Below are positions 8,445 to 16,402 of a DNA stretch of 64,000 bases, piece by piece. Position numbers and translations under genes: made by a program. This DNA is from Oscillospiraceae bacterium. Its GTDB lineage: Bacteria > Bacillota > Clostridia > Oscillospirales > CAG-272. The notes beneath the pieces are model-generated. The model ran no database searches. It saw only the letters and a program-made list of their open reading frames with translations, and was not told the DNA's origin. The stretch lies in contig SVSS01000002.1 in assembly GCA_015064185.1 (NCBI GenBank), forward strand, positions 62,001 to 126,000. The letters run 5' to 3'. The first letter of the stretch is position 1; each line of letters opens with the position of its first letter.

Positions 8445-10838
8445 TCAGCCACGCAGGGTAAGTCCCAGCTCTTTTTCCAGCAGGAACAGTACTTTCTTTG
8501 TAATCTTTTCGGCGTCATCCACCGTCATGGTGTGATCCTCGGCACGCAGGGTCATACGCAGCGATACAGACTTTTTGCCCTCGCCGATCTTTTCACCACG
8601 GAAGATGTCAAAGAGCTTCACGCCCTCACACTGCTTTCCGCCAGCCTTTTGCATAACGGAAATGATAGAGCCAACCTCAAGTGCCTCCTCACAAACAAAG
8701 GAGAAATCACGGGTGATAGCGGGGTACTTGGGCAGGGGCTTGTAATGCTTGTCGGCCATGCTTGCGGCAAATAGGGCATCAAAGTCGATCTCAGCGGCAT
8801 AAAGCGGCACGGAAATACCGTAATTTTCCGCTACTGTGGGATGGATCTGACCAAATGTGGCGATCCTCTTGTCCCCAACACAGACCTCGGCACAGCGACC
8901 GGGGTGGTAGGAGGGATTGTTGCTTACCGCTGTATAGCTTGCCTTGGCAGCCGCCAAAGTAAGAAGGTTTTCGATCACACCCTTTACGGTATAGAAATCG
9001 GCATCGCCGTACATGCCGAGCGTGAGCATCTTACCCTCATAGGGAAGCTTGGTCGTATCAGCATCGGGCAGATAGATAGAGCCCATTTCAAACAAGCGCA
9101 CGTTCTCGTTATTAAAGTTTTGGTTGCGCGCGAGAACCTCCAGCATAGAGGGCAGAGCGGTGGTACGCATGACGCTCGTATCCTCGCCAAGAGGATTGGA
9201 GATCACCACCGAGCGTCGCAGCGCACTATCCTCGGGCAAATGGATCTTGTCGTAATATTTGGGGGAAATGAAGGAGAAGGTTTGGATCTCATCAAGTCCC
9301 ATGCCGTAAAGTGCATTTTCTACCTGAATGCCAAACGCCTGCTTGGGTGTTCTGCCACCCTCTGTGGTTTCGGCAACGATCTTGGTAGAAACGATCTTGT
9401 CATAGCCGTAAATACGCATGATCTCCTCTGCAATGTCGTTCATGCAGGCAAGATCCGCGCGGAAGCTCGGCACGTAAATGTTACCGTCTGCAACGCGGCA
9501 GTCAAGAGAGGTGAGAATTTCAATCATCTCTCGCTCGGAGATATCAGTGCCAAGGAAGGCATTGTAGCGCGCGGGAGTGAAGGGCAGAACAGTCTGCTCT
9601 GATTTTGTGGGATATACGTCGATCACGCCGCCAACCACATCGCCTGCGTCAAGCATCTCAACGAGCTCGCAGGCTCGAAGGAGCCCCGCCATGCAGTTTT
9701 CAGCGTCAAGACCCTTTTCAAAGCGCGCCGAGGATTCGGTACGCATGCCGTTTTTCTTGGCGGTTACGCGAACAGAGCCGCCGTTAAAGCAAGCCGATTC
9801 AAATACCACGGTCTTGGTGGTATCAACGATCTCGCTGTTTGCACCGCCCATTACACCCGCAAGGGCGCAAGCCTTTTTCTCATCGGCAATGACCAGCATC
9901 GAGCTGTCGAGCACGTGATCGATATCGTCAAGCGACTTGAAGCACTCACCGTCAGCGGCGCGGCGTACACGAATGGCAGAGCCGTCAAGCTGGGTGTAAT
10001 CAAAGGCATGCATCGGCTGACCGTACTCAAGCATGACGTAGTTGGTAATATCCACAATATTGTTAATGGGGCGCACACCGGCAGCTGCAAGACGCATGCG
10101 CAGCCACATGGGCGAGGGCGCAATGCGCACGTTCTTTACGACCTTTGCGGCATAGCGGTAGCAGAGATCGGGTGCTTCGATGCCAACAGTAAGATAGTTT
10201 TCTACCCTATCGCTGTCGCCACAGCCCTTCACCACGGGAGTGGGAACTCTCAGCTCGCGCCCAAAGGAAGCCGCCGTTTCGCGCGCAAGACCGATTACGG
10301 AAAGGCAATCGGGGCGGTTAGAGGTGATCTCAAATTCCACGGCGGTATCGTCAAGCAGTAGCGCCTCGCGGATATCCATGCCAAGCTTGTCGGCAAAGCA
10401 CTCGTCAAGAATGAGAATGCCGTTTTCCTCCTTGCCGGGGCACTCGTGCACGGTAAGGTTCAATTCACCCATTGAGCAAAGCATGCCGTGCGATTCGACC
10501 CCGCGCAGCTTGCCGTCCTTAATGACCACACCGTGGGGGAGCTTTGCAACAGGGAGCGCCGCGGGTACGATCGCACCCTCAAATACGTTTTGCGCGCCCG
10601 TTACGATCTGTACAAGGTCGCCTTTGCCAACGTTCATCTGGCAAATTTGCAAATGGTCGCTGTCGGGGTGGGGCTCGATCTTCTCGATCTTTGCTACCAC
10701 CACGTTTTCAATCTCGGCGCCAAGCACCTCATAGCCCTCAACCTTAGAGCCCGTGAGGGTCAGCTTGTCGCAATAATCCTTAATATTGATATCGCTCACA
10801 TCAACAAAGTCGTGGAGCCATTTCATAGATAAATTCAT
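8445..10838 (-). CDS. pheT: Phenylalanine--tRNA ligase beta subunit
   Basis: PheT forms the alpha2-beta2 Phe-tRNA synthetase with PheS and carries editing and tRNA-binding domains. The 797-residue protein has the N-terminal OB-fold tRNA-binding domain (about residues 40-150, including 'HPDSDHLQICQMNVG'), the B3/B4 editing domain, B5, the inactive synthetase-like core and the C-terminal ferredoxin-fold anticodon-binding domain ('KPLPKYPAITRDFSFV'). Length is normal. It follows pheS after 16 bases with an AAGGAG site. Confidence 0.97.
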   Translation of the reverse strand: MNLSMKWLHDFVDVSDINIKDYCDKLTLTGSKVEGYEVLGAEIENVVVAKIEKIEPHPDSDHLQICQMNVGKGDLVQIVTGAQNVFEGAIVPAALPVAKLPHGVVIKDGKLRGVESHGMLCSMGELNLTVHECPGKEENGILILDECFADKLGMDIREALLLDDTAVEFEITSNRPDCLSVIGLARETAASFGRELRVPTPVVKGCGDSDRVENYLTVGIEAPDLCYRYAAKVVKNVRIAPSPMWLRMRLAAAGVRPINNIVDITNYVMLEYGQPMHAFDYTQLDGSAIRVRRAADGECFKSLDDIDHVLDSSMLVIADEKKACALAGVMGGANSEIVDTTKTVVFESACFNGGSVRVTAKKNGMRTESSARFEKGLDAENCMAGLLRACELVEMLDAGDVVGGVIDVYPTKSEQTVLPFTPARYNAFLGTDISEREMIEILTSLDCRVADGNIYVPSFRADLACMNDIAEEIMRIYGYDKIVSTKIVAETTEGGRTPKQAFGIQVENALYGMGLDEIQTFSFISPKYYDKIHLPEDSALRRSVVISNPLGEDTSVMRTTALPSMLEVLARNQNFNNENVRLFEMGSIYLPDADTTKLPYEGKMLTLGMYGDADFYTVKGVIENLLTLAAAKASYTAVSNNPSYHPGRCAEVCVGDKRIATFGQIHPTVAENYGISVPLYAAEIDFDALFAASMADKHYKPLPKYPAITRDFSFVCEEALEVGSIISVMQKAGGKQCEGVKLFDIFRGEKIGEGKKSVSLRMTLRAEDHTMTVDDAEKITKKVLFLLEKELGLTLRG

Positions 10839-10854
10839 TTTGCGCTCTCCTTTC

Positions 10855-11868
10855 TTAGAACTGCTTCAGGAAACGCTCATCGTTTTCATAGAACAAGCGA
10901 ATGTCGTCAATGCCGTAGCGCGTCATGGTTACGCGCTCAAGACCCATACCAAAGGCAAAGCCGCTGTAGACCTCAGGGTCAATGCCGCAGTTTTCAAGCA
11001 CAAAGGGGTGCACCATGCCGGCACCGAGGATCTCGATCCAGCCCTCGCCCTTGCAGACACGGCAGCCCTTACCACCGCACACAAAGCAGGATACATCAAC
11101 CTCGGCAGAGGGCTCGGTGAAGGGGAAGTGGTGGGGACGGAAGCGGATCTTCGTTTCCTCGCCAAACATTTTCTTTGCAAAGGTTTCAAGCGTGCCCTTA
11201 AGGTCACTCATCGTAATACCTTTGTCAACCACAAGACCCTCCATTTGGTGGAAAAGAGGGGAGTGCGTTGCATCAAGCGCGTCGGAGCGGTATACGCGGC
11301 CGGGGGAAATGACGCGGATAGGGGGGCTCTGCTTTTCCATTACGCGCACCTGTACGGGCGAGGTCTGGGAGCGGAGCAAAATGTTGTCGGTAATGTAGAA
11401 GGTATCCTGCGTATCTCTTGCAGGGTGATTTTCGGGAATATTGAGCGCCTTAAAGTTATAGTAATCATACTCTACCTCAGGACCCTCGGCAATCTCAAAG
11501 CCCATGCCGATAAAGATCTCCTCCATTTCGCGCTGTGCGCGTGTGAGGGGATGCTGATGACCCATGCGAGAGGGGGTGCCGGGCATTGTTACGTCAAGCT
11601 TTTCGCGGGCAAGACGGTCGTTGAGCGCCTTTTCCTTTTCCTCGGCAACTCTTGCGGTAAGTGCCGCCTCGATCTCGGCGCGTACCTCGTTTGCCATTTG
11701 ACCTATTACGGGGCGCTCCTCAGGGGTCAGTGCACCCATGCCGCGCAAAACGGCGGTGAGCTCACCCTTTTTGCCAAGGTAGCGGACACGCAGTGCCTCG
11801 GTGTCACAGTCGGCGGCCTTCAGCTCTAAAAGCGCCGCCTCTTTGATCTGTTGCAGTTTTTCTTTCAT
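10855..11868 (-). CDS. pheS: Phenylalanine--tRNA ligase alpha subunit
   Basis: PheS is the catalytic subunit. Class II synthetase motifs are visible: '[19 protein letters not shown]' (motif 1 region), '[21 protein letters not shown]' in part (motif 2), and the C-terminal '[18 protein letters not shown]' (motif 3). I place the start at 11868 (MKEKLQQI), seven bases after an AAAGGA site; an ATG two codons earlier sits too close to it. The open frame continues upstream through the leader, but that part is the T-box terminator and not coding. A cysteine-rich insert '[17 protein letters not shown]' is typical of many Firmicute PheS proteins. Confidence 0.97.
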   Translation of the reverse strand: MKEKLQQIKEAALLELKAADCDTEALRVRYLGKKGELTAVLRGMGALTPEERPVIGQMANEVRAEIEAALTARVAEEKEKALNDRLAREKLDVTMPGTPSRMGHQHPLTRAQREMEEIFIGMGFEIAEGPEVEYDYYNFKALNIPENHPARDTQDTFYITDNILLRSQTSPVQVRVMEKQSPPIRVISPGRVYRSDALDATHSPLFHQMEGLVVDKGITMSDLKGTLETFAKKMFGEETKIRFRPHHFPFTEPSAEVDVSCFVCGGKGCRVCKGEGWIEILGAGMVHPFVLENCGIDPEVYSGFAFGMGLERVTMTRYGIDDIRLFYENDERFLKQF

Positions 11869-12172
11869 ATCCATTTCCTTTCTTGTTCTCGGGCAAGTCG
11901 AAAAACAAAAAACCTCGCCCTGAAATAAAATCAGGACGAGGCGAAAAAATCGCTCGCGGTACCACCCGAATTGAAGGCAAAATGCCAACCACTCAAAGAC
12001 CTGTAACGAGGTCAGCCGTATGCGGCTATTAGCGTGCCGCAGGCACGTTGTTCACCGCATCCACTCCAAAGGGAAACGCCACACCTCACGTCCGTAAGTC
12101 GCTTTCAGCCGTGGCAACTCTCTCTTTGACGGGGCAGGAAAGGGGGCAACCTTTTTCACTGTGTTTTCTACA
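11869..12172 (-). promoter_or_regulatory. T-box riboswitch leader of pheS operon (Phe specific)
   Basis: The 13-base T-box core GGGTGGTACCGCG lies at 11955-11967 on the minus strand, followed by the terminator hairpin. Upstream are the stem I landmarks: an AGAGAG box near 12120-12126 and a GGCTGAAAG distal-loop motif near 12102-12110. The likely specifier is TTC at 12073-12075 (a Phe codon), just before the usual CTTTGGAG context. Uncharged tRNA-Phe would bind the specifier and the T-box bulge, favouring read-through into pheS and everything behind it. Together with the DeoR terminator this accounts for the 404-base stretch without a gene. Confidence 0.95.
11901..11941 (-). terminator. T-box leader terminator hairpin
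   Basis: On the minus strand a GC-rich stem (11931-11941 with 11913-11923) is followed by a TTTTTTG-TTTTT tract. It lies just 3' of the T-box sequence, which can pair with the 5' arm region to form the competing antiterminator. Confidence 0.92.
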
Positions 12173-12178
12173 AATGAT

Positions 12179-12206
12179 ATTATAACACAAAATCTGTAAA
12201 AATCAA
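12179..12206 (-). promoter_or_regulatory. Sigma-A promoter of the T-box/pheS operon
   Basis: TTGATT (12206-12201) and a perfect TATAAT (12184-12179) are spaced 16 bases apart on the minus strand, placing the start site near 12172, ahead of the T-box stem I. Confidence 0.88.
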
Positions 12207-12240
12207 GAGGAAAATTAAATATTTATATAAAATATAGAAA

Positions 12241-12262
12241 GGCGTGCCGCGGCACGCCTTTT
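12241..12262 (-). terminator. Terminator after the DeoR-family regulator gene
   Basis: A perfect 18-base GC-rich palindrome (12241-12258) lies 15 bases past the regulator stop. The minus strand continues TTTCTATATTTT, a fair U tract; the plus strand has TTTTTT, so it may work both ways. Confidence 0.85.
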
Positions 12263-12272
12263 TTGTGCTTGA

Positions 12273-13067
12273 TTAGACTCCCTGTGCGGGGGCGCGGTAA
12301 AGGGTGACGTTGTTGATCTCAAACAGCCCTTGGGTCTCCTCGGCAATATCGGCGTTTTCCTCGGTTACGATAGCATCGATCTCGGCAAGATCGGCAAAGG
12401 CGTAGGTCGAGCGTACGTCAAACTTGCTCGAGTCGGTTGCCACACAGCAAAAGCGCGCGTGGTCGATCATGGTGGACATGATAATACCTTCCTCGATATT
12501 AGAGGTCATCACGTCGCGTCCGCTGATTGCGGAAATGCCGAGAAATGCCTTATTAAAGGTAAATTTTTTGAGCATGTCTACCGCGAGCGATCCGCCTGTG
12601 TAGTGCTCGTCGGCACGCATGATGCCACCCAGCATAATGACCTCGCCTGAGAAAAGATTTTGGCGCATGCGGTTTTGTAAGATGGCGGCGATCTTAATGG
12701 AATTGGTTACTACAAGCACGTTTCGGGCTACGATAGAGGCGGCAAGGATCTCCATGGTACTGCCGCTGGAAATGGCGATAGAGTCGTTGTCCTCAATCAA
12801 ATTTTCGGCAATAAATTTACCGATCGAAACCTTTGCGTCGTGATTTTTTTGGTAGCGCACGTCGTAGGTGTCCTCGCGGACGTCAAAGGGAATCGGCACA
12901 GCGCCACCGCGCACCTTTTTTAAGAGGTTTTTTTCGGAAAGAAGGTTGATATCGCGGCGGATCGTTTCTATCGATACGTCGTATTTTCGAGCCAATTCTG
13001 AGATGGAAACTTCGCCCGTTTTCAAGGCTTCTTCCTTAATTTGTCGTTGACGTTCAGAGGTTAACAT
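12273..13067 (-). CDS. DeoR/GlpR-family transcriptional regulator
   Basis: The 264-residue protein has an N-terminal DeoR-type winged helix-turn-helix (about residues 5-57, 'VSISELARKYDVSIETIRRD') and a C-terminal DeoR sugar-phosphate sensor domain with 'ISSGSTMEILAASI', 'VVTNSIKIAAIL', 'GGSLAVDML' and 'TDSSKF'. Such regulators usually repress a neighbouring catabolic operon and release DNA on binding a phosphorylated sugar or polyol. It is divergent from the M81/flavin dehydrogenase genes, its most likely target. The start at 13067 has AAAGGAG six bases upstream; an ATG 11 codons earlier lacks one. The GlpR subgroup would fit a glycerol 3-phosphate effector, but this is inference. Confidence 0.93.
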   Translation of the reverse strand: MLTSERQRQIKEEALKTGEVSISELARKYDVSIETIRRDINLLSEKNLLKKVRGGAVPIPFDVREDTYDVRYQKNHDAKVSIGKFIAENLIEDNDSIAISSGSTMEILAASIVARNVLVVTNSIKIAAILQNRMRQNLFSGEVIMLGGIMRADEHYTGGSLAVDMLKKFTFNKAFLGISAISGRDVMTSNIEEGIIMSTMIDHARFCCVATDSSKFDVRSTYAFADLAEIDAIVTEENADIAEETQGLFEINNVTLYRAPAQGV

Positions 13068-13130
13068 AGATCGCTCCTTTAAATTTGGTCTTTTTTGCAA
13101 AACAGGGTAACATCCGATCGGATTGGTCTT

Positions 13131-13159
13131 ATCTTACCACAAAATGCTAAAAAAGTCAA
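13131..13159 (-). promoter_or_regulatory. Promoter of the DeoR-family regulator gene
   Basis: TTGACT (13159-13154) and TAAGAT (13136-13131) on the minus strand are 17 bases apart, about 65 bases before the regulator start. Confidence 0.82.
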
Positions 13160-13313
13160 CATTATGGACAAGAAAATATCTCAAAATTCCAAAAAAACAT
13201 CAGCAAAGGTTGGTGTTTTGATGTTTCCACACAATTCCACACAAAAGTGTTGACTTTTGTTGAGAATGTTTTGAAAATACCCAAAATTTTGTGAGGAATT
13301 TTGACCGAAAGTA
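13160..13313. other. Divergent control region with candidate operator repeats
   Basis: This part of the 325-base gap between the regulator and the M81 gene is AT rich and holds no gene. It contains two inverted repeats: AAACATCA/TGATGTTT (13195-13202 with 13219-13226) and ACAAAAG/CTTTTGT (13241-13247 with 13254-13260). They lie between the two divergent promoters and are plausible binding sites for the DeoR-type protein. Binding itself is inference. Confidence 0.5.
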
Positions 13314-13342
13314 TTGACAATGATGTGGATTTATGAGATAAT
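13314..13342 (+). promoter_or_regulatory. Promoter of the M81/flavin dehydrogenase operon
   Basis: A consensus TTGACA (13314-13319) and GATAAT (13337-13342) are exactly 17 bases apart. The start site would fall near 13349, which rules out the in-frame ATG at 13348 as the start of the M81 gene. Confidence 0.9.
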
Positions 13343-13392
13343 ATTCGGTGGAAATTTTCTGGTTTCTAATATTTGAAAAAGGGACTGAATTT

Positions 13393-14898
13393 ATGAAGAT
13401 TTTACTTGGTGGCTTAAACCAAGAGGTGAACTCCTTTTCACCCGGTAAAACAACCATAGAGGAGTATAGAAGAAAGCAGTATTGCCTTGGCGACGATATG
13501 CTTCGGGCTGCGGCAGGGCACGTGCGTGCCTACTCCGATCTGTTTGATGCCATGGGCGGTGCCTACAACGTGCTTGTTGACGGTGGTGCTGAGGTGGTTT
13601 CCGGCGGTTTTGCCGGTGCACAGTCGGGCGGTATCATTGAGCAATCTGTGCTTGACGGTTACATTGCGTACATCAAAGAGGCGGCGAGAAACAATCTCCC
13701 CCTTGACGGCGTGGTGCTTGTGATGCACGGCGCCGCACAAAGCGAGGGGAGTGATGACCCCGAGGGTGACATCATCACGGCGGTGCGCGAGGTTGTGGGC
13801 GAGAACGTGCCGATCGCGGTATCCCTTGACCTTCATGCCAACGTGACCGAGCAAATGGCAACCAATGCCGATACCATTTCGCTTTATCAGCATTATCCTC
13901 ATGTGGATATTTGGGAAACGGGCGAGCGCGCCGCGCGTCTGTGCCTTGGTATGGTAAAGGGCGAAATCGCTCCTAAAATGGCGTATGTGTCGATCCCGAT
14001 GATCGTGCCCGCCAGTGCCTATACCACTGAAACCGAGCCCTTCCTTTCCTTGATGAATAAGGCACATGCCTATGTCACAAGCGGAAAACTGCTTGATTTC
14101 TCCATTTCTCAGATGCAGCCCTGGCTTGATGTGCCAAAGGGCGGCAGTTCGGTAATCGCCATTGGCGAGAACGGGGAAGAGGCGGCAAGAATTGCCGAGG
14201 AGCTTGCTAAGGAGCTGTGGGAGATGCGCCATGAGTTTAAGACCGAGCTTTCAAGTGTGGATGAGGTTATCCGCATTGCTGAGAAAAACAACAGCGGCAA
14301 GCCCGTGATCTTAAACGATTTTGCAGATTCTGCCAATGCAGGGTCGGCAGGGGATAGCGCCGAGGTCATTGAGCGTGTTTTGGCGCTTGGCTCAAATGTC
14401 AAGGGCTTGATGTACTTAAACGACAGCGAATTTGTTGAGGTGTGCCGCCGCGCAGGTGTTGGCAATACCGTAAAAGCACCGCTTGGCGCTACGATCAGCA
14501 AAAAGCTTTATACGCCTGTTTTGGTCGAGGCACAGGTCAAGGCGCTTTACGACGGTGATATGTTTATTCACGGTAACTTTACAAACTTTGGCGCTTGCGC
14601 CTTGGTAAAGATCCGCAATATGCTTGTGGTTGTCACCACCCAGCATTTTTATCCCGGTGATCCGGCGCTCTACCGCGCCTACGGCTACGACCCGATGGAC
14701 TTCCAAATGGTGGTGGTAAAGGCATGCACGTCCTTCCGCGCATTCTACGGGCCCCTTACGGATCTCATTTATCCCGTTGTGACCAAGGGTGCTGCTAGTG
14801 CAGACCTCTTGTCCTTGCCCTTTGAAAAGCTCCCCCGTAGCTTTTACCCGTTTAGCGACGGCGATTTTGTGCCGGTGGCTAGCGTGTTTGGCAAATAA
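13393..14898 (+). CDS. M81-family (MlrC-like) metallopeptidase
   Basis: The 501-residue protein matches the M81/MlrC family. It starts MKILLGGLNQEVNSFSPG, has 'MHGAAQSEGSDDPEGD' with His112, 'PIAVSLDLHANVT', and 'YQHYPHVDIWETG', the conserved run of putative metal-binding His and Asp residues; the C-terminal MlrC domain shows 'NDFADSANAGSAGDS'. MlrC of microcystin degraders cleaves linear peptides, but most family members, including those of gut bacteria, have unknown substrates. It is the first gene behind the DeoR-controlled promoter and is followed after 47 bases by the flavin dehydrogenase genes, so it probably acts on the same compound or a precursor. Function beyond family is not known. 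Confidence 0.9.
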   Translation: MKILLGGLNQEVNSFSPGKTTIEEYRRKQYCLGDDMLRAAAGHVRAYSDLFDAMGGAYNVLVDGGAEVVSGGFAGAQSGGIIEQSVLDGYIAYIKEAARNNLPLDGVVLVMHGAAQSEGSDDPEGDIITAVREVVGENVPIAVSLDLHANVTEQMATNADTISLYQHYPHVDIWETGERAARLCLGMVKGEIAPKMAYVSIPMIVPASAYTTETEPFLSLMNKAHAYVTSGKLLDFSISQMQPWLDVPKGGSSVIAIGENGEEAARIAEELAKELWEMRHEFKTELSSVDEVIRIAEKNNSGKPVILNDFADSANAGSAGDSAEVIERVLALGSNVKGLMYLNDSEFVEVCRRAGVGNTVKAPLGATISKKLYTPVLVEAQVKALYDGDMFIHGNFTNFGACALVKIRNMLVVVTTQHFYPGDPALYRAYGYDPMDFQMVVVKACTSFRAFYGPLTDLIYPVVTKGAASADLLSLPFEKLPRSFYPFSDGDFVPVASVFGK

Positions 14899-14945
14899 TT
14901 TAGTTTGAAAGCAATTTAAAATGCTTAATAGATAAGGAGAACACT

Positions 14946-16385
14946 ATGAAAAAGACAGATGTTGTCATCATTGGTGCAGGCGCCGTAGGCAGTGCGCTTG
15001 CCCGTGAGCTTTCGAAGTACTGCCTCGACGTAACCGTTGTTGAAAAGAACGCGGACGTTGGCGGCGACAGCTCGAAATCGAACAGTGCGATCATCCACAC
15101 CGGCTACGATGCAAAGCCCGGTACGCTCGAAAGCGAGCTGGTGGTTGCAGCAAACCCCATGTACGATGAGATTTGCAAGGATCTTGACATTCCTTTCAAG
15201 CGCATCGGTGCGATCCTGCCCGCATTCAACGACGAGCAGATGGAGCAGCTTCCCGCCATCAAGCACAAGGCAATGCAAAACCGCGTTTACGACGTTGAGT
15301 ACAAGACCGCGGCTGAGCTGCTTGAGATGGAGCCCGAGCTCAATCCCGAGGTAAAGGGCGGCCTTTACATTCCTCGCGAGAGCATCATCGATCCGTTCCT
15401 GTTCTGCATCGCTTTGGCTGAGAACGCAGCAGACAACGGCGTACACTTCGAGCTTGCAACCAAGGTGATCGGCATTGAACAAAAGGACGGTGCTGTTACT
15501 ACGGTTAAGACCGACAAGGGCGACATCGAGTGCAAATACATCATCAACGCCGCAGGCCTTTACTGCGATGAGATCGCTTCCTTCGTTGGCAAGAATGATT
15601 ACTATGTAACGCCCCGTAAGGGTCAGTTCTACATCCTTGACAAGAAGACCTCCTGCAAGGTAAACTACATCGTACTTCCCATTCCTACCAAGGTTACCAA
15701 GGGCAAGCTGATGTGCCCCACCATGCACGGCAACATGCTGGTTGGTCCTACCGCAGAGGATATGCTGGATAAGGAAGATAAGAGCACCAATACCGAGGGC
15801 CTTGAGAGCATCGCGGCAGACGTACGCAAGATGATCCCGCGTGTCAATCTTCGCGACTCTATCACGCAGTACTCGGGTCTTCGTGCACAGCGTAACCCTG
15901 AGGGTCTTAACATCGATATGTACGATGATCTTAAGGGCTACGTTAATATTTCCGGCGTGCGCTCCACGGGTCTTACCAACTCTGTGGCAGTTGCAAAATA
16001 CGTTGCAGATCTTCTTATCGAGTCCGGCATGAAGGCAGAGCCCAAGACCGACTTTATCAAGACTCGCAAGGGCACGCCTCACTTTGCAGAGCTTTCTGCT
16101 GAAGAGAAGGCAGAGCTTATCGCAAAGGACGCTCGCTACGGTAACGTAATTTGCCGTTGCGAAACCATTACCGAAGGTCAGATCTGTGATGCGATCAACC
16201 GTACCCTCGGTGCACGCACTGTTGACGGCGTAAAGCGTCGTGTACGTGCAGGCATGGGTCGTTGCCAGGGCGGCTTCTGCGGTCCTCGCGTGATCGAGAT
16301 CATTGCCCGTGAGCTTGGCATTTCTCCCGACGAGGTTTGCAAGAACAACGAGGGCTCTGAAATGCTCACAGGCTTTGTAAGATAA
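14946..16385 (+). CDS. GlpA-like FAD-dependent dehydrogenase with BFD-type [2Fe-2S] domain
   Basis: The 479-residue protein has an N-terminal FAD-binding Rossmann motif 'VIIGAGAVGSALAREL' (residues 6-21), a DAO/GlpA-LhgO type oxidase domain, and a C-terminal BFD-like iron-sulfur domain with Cys403, Cys405, Cys440 and Cys445 (CxC...CxxxxC). The same layout is found in the GlpA-like subunit of clostridial three-gene glycerol 3-phosphate dehydrogenase clusters and in LhgO-like 2-hydroxyacid oxidases. The next two genes complete that set. Codon choice is strongly biased to AAG, GAC, AAC and TAC, like rpsB and tsf, pointing to high expression. Glycerol 3-phosphate is the best guess for substrate, but no glpK or glpF is present. 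Confidence 0.88.
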   Translation: MKKTDVVIIGAGAVGSALARELSKYCLDVTVVEKNADVGGDSSKSNSAIIHTGYDAKPGTLESELVVAANPMYDEICKDLDIPFKRIGAILPAFNDEQMEQLPAIKHKAMQNRVYDVEYKTAAELLEMEPELNPEVKGGLYIPRESIIDPFLFCIALAENAADNGVHFELATKVIGIEQKDGAVTTVKTDKGDIECKYIINAAGLYCDEIASFVGKNDYYVTPRKGQFYILDKKTSCKVNYIVLPIPTKVTKGKLMCPTMHGNMLVGPTAEDMLDKEDKSTNTEGLESIAADVRKMIPRVNLRDSITQYSGLRAQRNPEGLNIDMYDDLKGYVNISGVRSTGLTNSVAVAKYVADLLIESGMKAEPKTDFIKTRKGTPHFAELSAEEKAELIAKDARYGNVICRCETITEGQICDAINRTLGARTVDGVKRRVRAGMGRCQGGFCGPRVIEIIARELGISPDEVCKNNEGSEMLTGFVR

Positions 16386-16402
16386 GAAAGGAGCGCATCA
16401 AA

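Noticed and set aside
8445-8518. Longer start for the DUF896 protein
   Set aside because: The extra 25 codons overlap pheT and do not fit the family; the ATG at 8443 right after the pheT stop does.
11869-11988. N-terminal extension of pheS into the leader
   Set aside because: The open frame upstream of 11868 runs through the T-box and terminator sequence and is not conserved protein.
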